Under the pieces are notes generated by a model. It searched no databases. It worked only from the letters and a program-made list of their open reading frames with translations, and was not told the DNA's origin. 64,000 nucleotides of DNA from Bacteroidaceae bacterium (lineage in GTDB: Bacteria > Bacteroidota > Bacteroidia > Bacteroidales > Bacteroidaceae). Positions 62,181 to 64,000 of this stretch are shown in pieces. The position numbers were made by a program, and so were the translations under genes. The stretch spans positions 1 through 64,000 of the forward strand of contig JAFWXX010000011.1 in NCBI GenBank assembly GCA_017522915.1, in the 5' to 3' direction. How positions within the stretch are numbered: the stretch's first letter is position 1; every line of letters starts with the position of its first letter.

Positions 62181-64000
62181 TTACTGTGCAGACTGCATTG
62201 TGTGCAGTTTGTTCTCGGCAGGGTAGATGTCGCTGAGAGCCATCTGCAGGAGCTGTCCTGCAATGTTGTCATAGCTGAACATGCCTCCGTTGGATGAGAT
62301 GTACTGGTTCTCTGTTTCTGCATTGAACTCACCGTTCTTCGGGTTCTTTGCTGTTACCTTAACAACGTAAACAGCGTTGTTGCCCTTGATAGGTGCGCTT
62401 ACCTCGTTAACGTTCATGTTTGCTACAACTGCGCTGATGACCGGTTCGTCAGCGTTTACAGAAGGAACGTGAGTTGCCTTCTTGTACTCAACCATGCTGA
62501 TGCTGCTGGTCTTTACCTTGTTGTTGCCGCAGATGGCAGCGAAGTCCTTGCCTGCAAGCTCGTTAGTAATCATCTCGGCTTTCTTGTCGATGGTGAGCTT
62601 GCTGGTAATGCTTGGGGTAGCCTTCTTTAAAGGAAGATAGCCCTTAGGGTTGATGCCTGTTATAACTGCTACAATGAAATTGTTGTTGTTTCCGCATTCA
62701 GTGATTGCAGAGAACTCACCCTCGGTTCTTTCGTCAGAAAGTATCCAGTTGATAAGGCTTGATGTGTTGGCGATGTTGCCGATTTTTGCTGTAGATGCGT
62801 TTACATCGTTCTGCGGGCGTACAACATATCCGTTCTTGAATGCTTCGTTTCTGAACTGCTCTGCTGTGTTATATGTGGCAATGTACTCGCTAAGCTTGTT
62901 GTAGATGTTGTCGTATGTCTCGTTGCTTGTAGCAATCTCTTTCTTGATGTATGCAATGTTGTAAACCTCGGCCTTTCCTTTCTTTGTGATAACCTGGTAT
63001 ATAATCTTTGCGTTAGGTGTGAGTTCTGCTACTGCATACTTGCCTGTAGGTGCGTTGTAAACCTCTTCCTGTATCTTGCTGCTGTTGAAGATGCCTACTG
63101 TGTAGAAGTTCTGTGAACGGAACCAAAGAGAATCTACGTGTCCGTAGTTCTTTGCAAGCTCCTTGAAATCGGCATTCTTGCCAAGAGCGTTCATAAGGCT
63201 GTCGGTTGTTGTAGCAAGAATATCCTTGTCCTGGCTCTCAACGAGGATAAGGCGAATCATCATTGAATCGGCTACTTCCTCCTTGCGCAGATACTTGAAT
63301 ACGTTGAATGTGTTGTCCGATGCGTTTGAGTATGGTCCTACTACATCGTTCAATGCAACGTTGTCGAGACGTACCTGAACGTCCTCGCTCAAAGCGTCCT
63401 TAGTCCACAACAGGTCGTTGTATGTGTAGTCGCAACCAGCCATGCGGAGAAGTCTGTCATACTCGGTAGAGCCGTTCTTGAGTGAATCGGCATACTCCTG
63501 CATCTCCTGCTGTACCTTGCTTCTGTCGCTTGGGCTTGGGTTGATACTTACAGAAATGTATTCGATATCACGTGTGTCAAAAGGCAGTTCGAATGCATAC
63601 TCCTTGTTCTCGTCGTAGAATTTCTTGACCTCCTCATCGCTTACCTTAACCAATGAGTCTGCAATCTCGTTGTAAGGGTATGCTGCAACTTCAATGCTGA
63701 ATGTGTTGTTGTTCAGCTCGAAGTTCTTGCTTGCAAGAGCTGCGTTCGGAACTGCTGCCTTTGCGAGGAGTGCGGCCTGCTTTGCCTGATACATCTCGGC
63801 CTTGATATTGTTTGCAAGGTACTCCCAGCATGCATGCATCTCTGCGGTGTATGGGTCGATACGGCCAATCTCCAGGCCTTTCTTGTAGTTTTCTTTAACT
63901 TCTTTCCATGAAAGAGCGTCGAATGCTACGCCTGAAGACTTGAACTGTCTGTTGAAGCTGTTCATGAACTGGCTCCTGTTGCTGTTGAGAACCTCTTCAA
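62181..64000 (-). CDS. PpiD/SurA-type peptidyl-prolyl isomerase, N-terminus missing
   Basis: The frame is open to the right edge (residues EEVLNSNRSQF precede the internal Met at 63965), so the gene is truncated by the window. About 606 residues are seen of an expected ~700. The part resembles Bacteroidales PpiD-like chaperones: WKEVKENYKKGLEIGR, a charged helical region, then parvulin-like segments (LLVESQDKDILATTTDSLMNALGKNADFKELAKNYG; FRSQNFYTVGIFNSSKIQEEVYNAPTGKYAVAELTPNAKIIYQVI). The N-terminal membrane anchor must lie beyond the edge. It folds outer-membrane proteins in the periplasm. Confidence 0.85.
   Translation of the reverse strand, partial: EEVLNSNRSQFMNSFNRQFKSSGVAFDALSWKEVKENYKKGLEIGRIDPYTAEMHACWEYLANNIKAEMYQAKQAALLAKAAVPNAALASKNFELNNNTFSIEVAAYPYNEIADSLVKVSDEEVKKFYDENKEYAFELPFDTRDIEYISVSINPSPSDRSKVQQEMQEYADSLKNGSTEYDRLLRMAGCDYTYNDLLWTKDALSEDVQVRLDNVALNDVVGPYSNASDNTFNVFKYLRKEEVADSMMIRLILVESQDKDILATTTDSLMNALGKNADFKELAKNYGHVDSLWFRSQNFYTVGIFNSSKIQEEVYNAPTGKYAVAELTPNAKIIYQVITKKGKAEVYNIAYIKKEIATSNETYDNIYNKLSEYIATYNTAEQFRNEAFKNGYVVRPQNDVNASTAKIGNIANTSSLINWILSDERTEGEFSAITECGNNNNFIVAVITGINPKGYLPLKKATPSITSKLTIDKKAEMITNELAGKDFAAICGNNKVKTSSISMVEYKKATHVPSVNADEPVISAVVANMNVNEVSAPIKGNNAVYVVKVTAKNPKNGEFNAETENQYISSNGGMFSYDNIAGQLLQMALSDIYPAENKLHTMQSAQ

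Overview
The window is a chromosomal segment of a Bacteroidota member, almost certainly order Bacteroidales. Evidence: promoters of the TTG/TTTG - 19 to 20 nt - TAnnTTTG type recur before genes and tRNAs; Shine-Dalgarno sequences are largely absent; nearly every signal-peptidase-I substrate has Gln right after the cleavage site; and families such as DUF4837, DUF6175, DUF2147, DUF4922, Wzi and a two-domain NagB/PIG-L protein are present. No insertion sequence, transposase, integrase, phage gene or CRISPR array was seen.

Layout. 1-2.1 kb: the 3' end of a glucosamine-6-phosphate deaminase gene, a tRNA-Ser with odd duplicated tail sequence, and a TauE/SafE permease. 2.3-5.9 kb: pyruvate formate-lyase, its activase and a maltose-type O-acetyltransferase. 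6.0-9.3 kb (minus): a DUF2147 protein, a metal permease with a fused HMA domain, and an OmpA-like secreted protein. 9.3-15.7 kb (minus): a tight seven-gene operon rlmN, DUF4837 lipoprotein, pdxA, nucleotidyltransferase, ATP-grasp enzyme, CDP-alcohol phosphatidyltransferase, HAD protein. The last four look like an uncharacterised phospholipid-headgroup pathway. 16.0-19.7 kb: a glycosyltransferase fused to a HIT/GalT-type phosphorylase domain, followed by a SpoIID/LytB protein without a signal peptide.

19.9-37.8 kb is an exopolysaccharide/O-antigen-type locus: initiating sugar-phosphate transferase, SLBB export protein, Wzi, a lipocalin-like lipoprotein, Wzz, an EpsG-type polymerase, Wzx flippase, glycosyltransferases, a heparinase II/III-family protein, a two-domain oxidoreductase and WecC. 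It carries two scars: a remnant of a GT4 glycosyltransferase at 34.8-35.0 kb and a wecB epimerase gene collapsed to 70 codons. 37.8-44.5 kb: a hotdog thioesterase, TraB/GumN protein, PepSY membrane protein, and a four-gene operon of secreted proteins of unknown function (one DUF6175-like).

44.7-47.8 kb: tRNA-Leu, then rplM-rpsI and rpsB-tsf, each pair preceded by a structured leader. 47.8-48.5 kb is a secreted hypothetical protein. 48.7-59.2 kb (minus) is one long operon rimP-nusA-infB-cvpA-sufB-sufC-sufD-sufS-rnhB, with a terminator-like hairpin between its promoter and first gene that may be an attenuator. The window ends with a small membrane-anchored protein, a C-terminal processing protease, two identical tRNA-Asn genes and a truncated PpiD-type chaperone gene running off the right edge.

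The best candidates for undescribed biology are the four-gene CDP-alcohol cluster with altered catalytic motifs, the GT2-HIT fusion paired with SpoIID, the four-gene secreted operon, and the attenuator-like leader of the rimP operon. All functional statements are read from sequence motifs and family knowledge; no database search was run.
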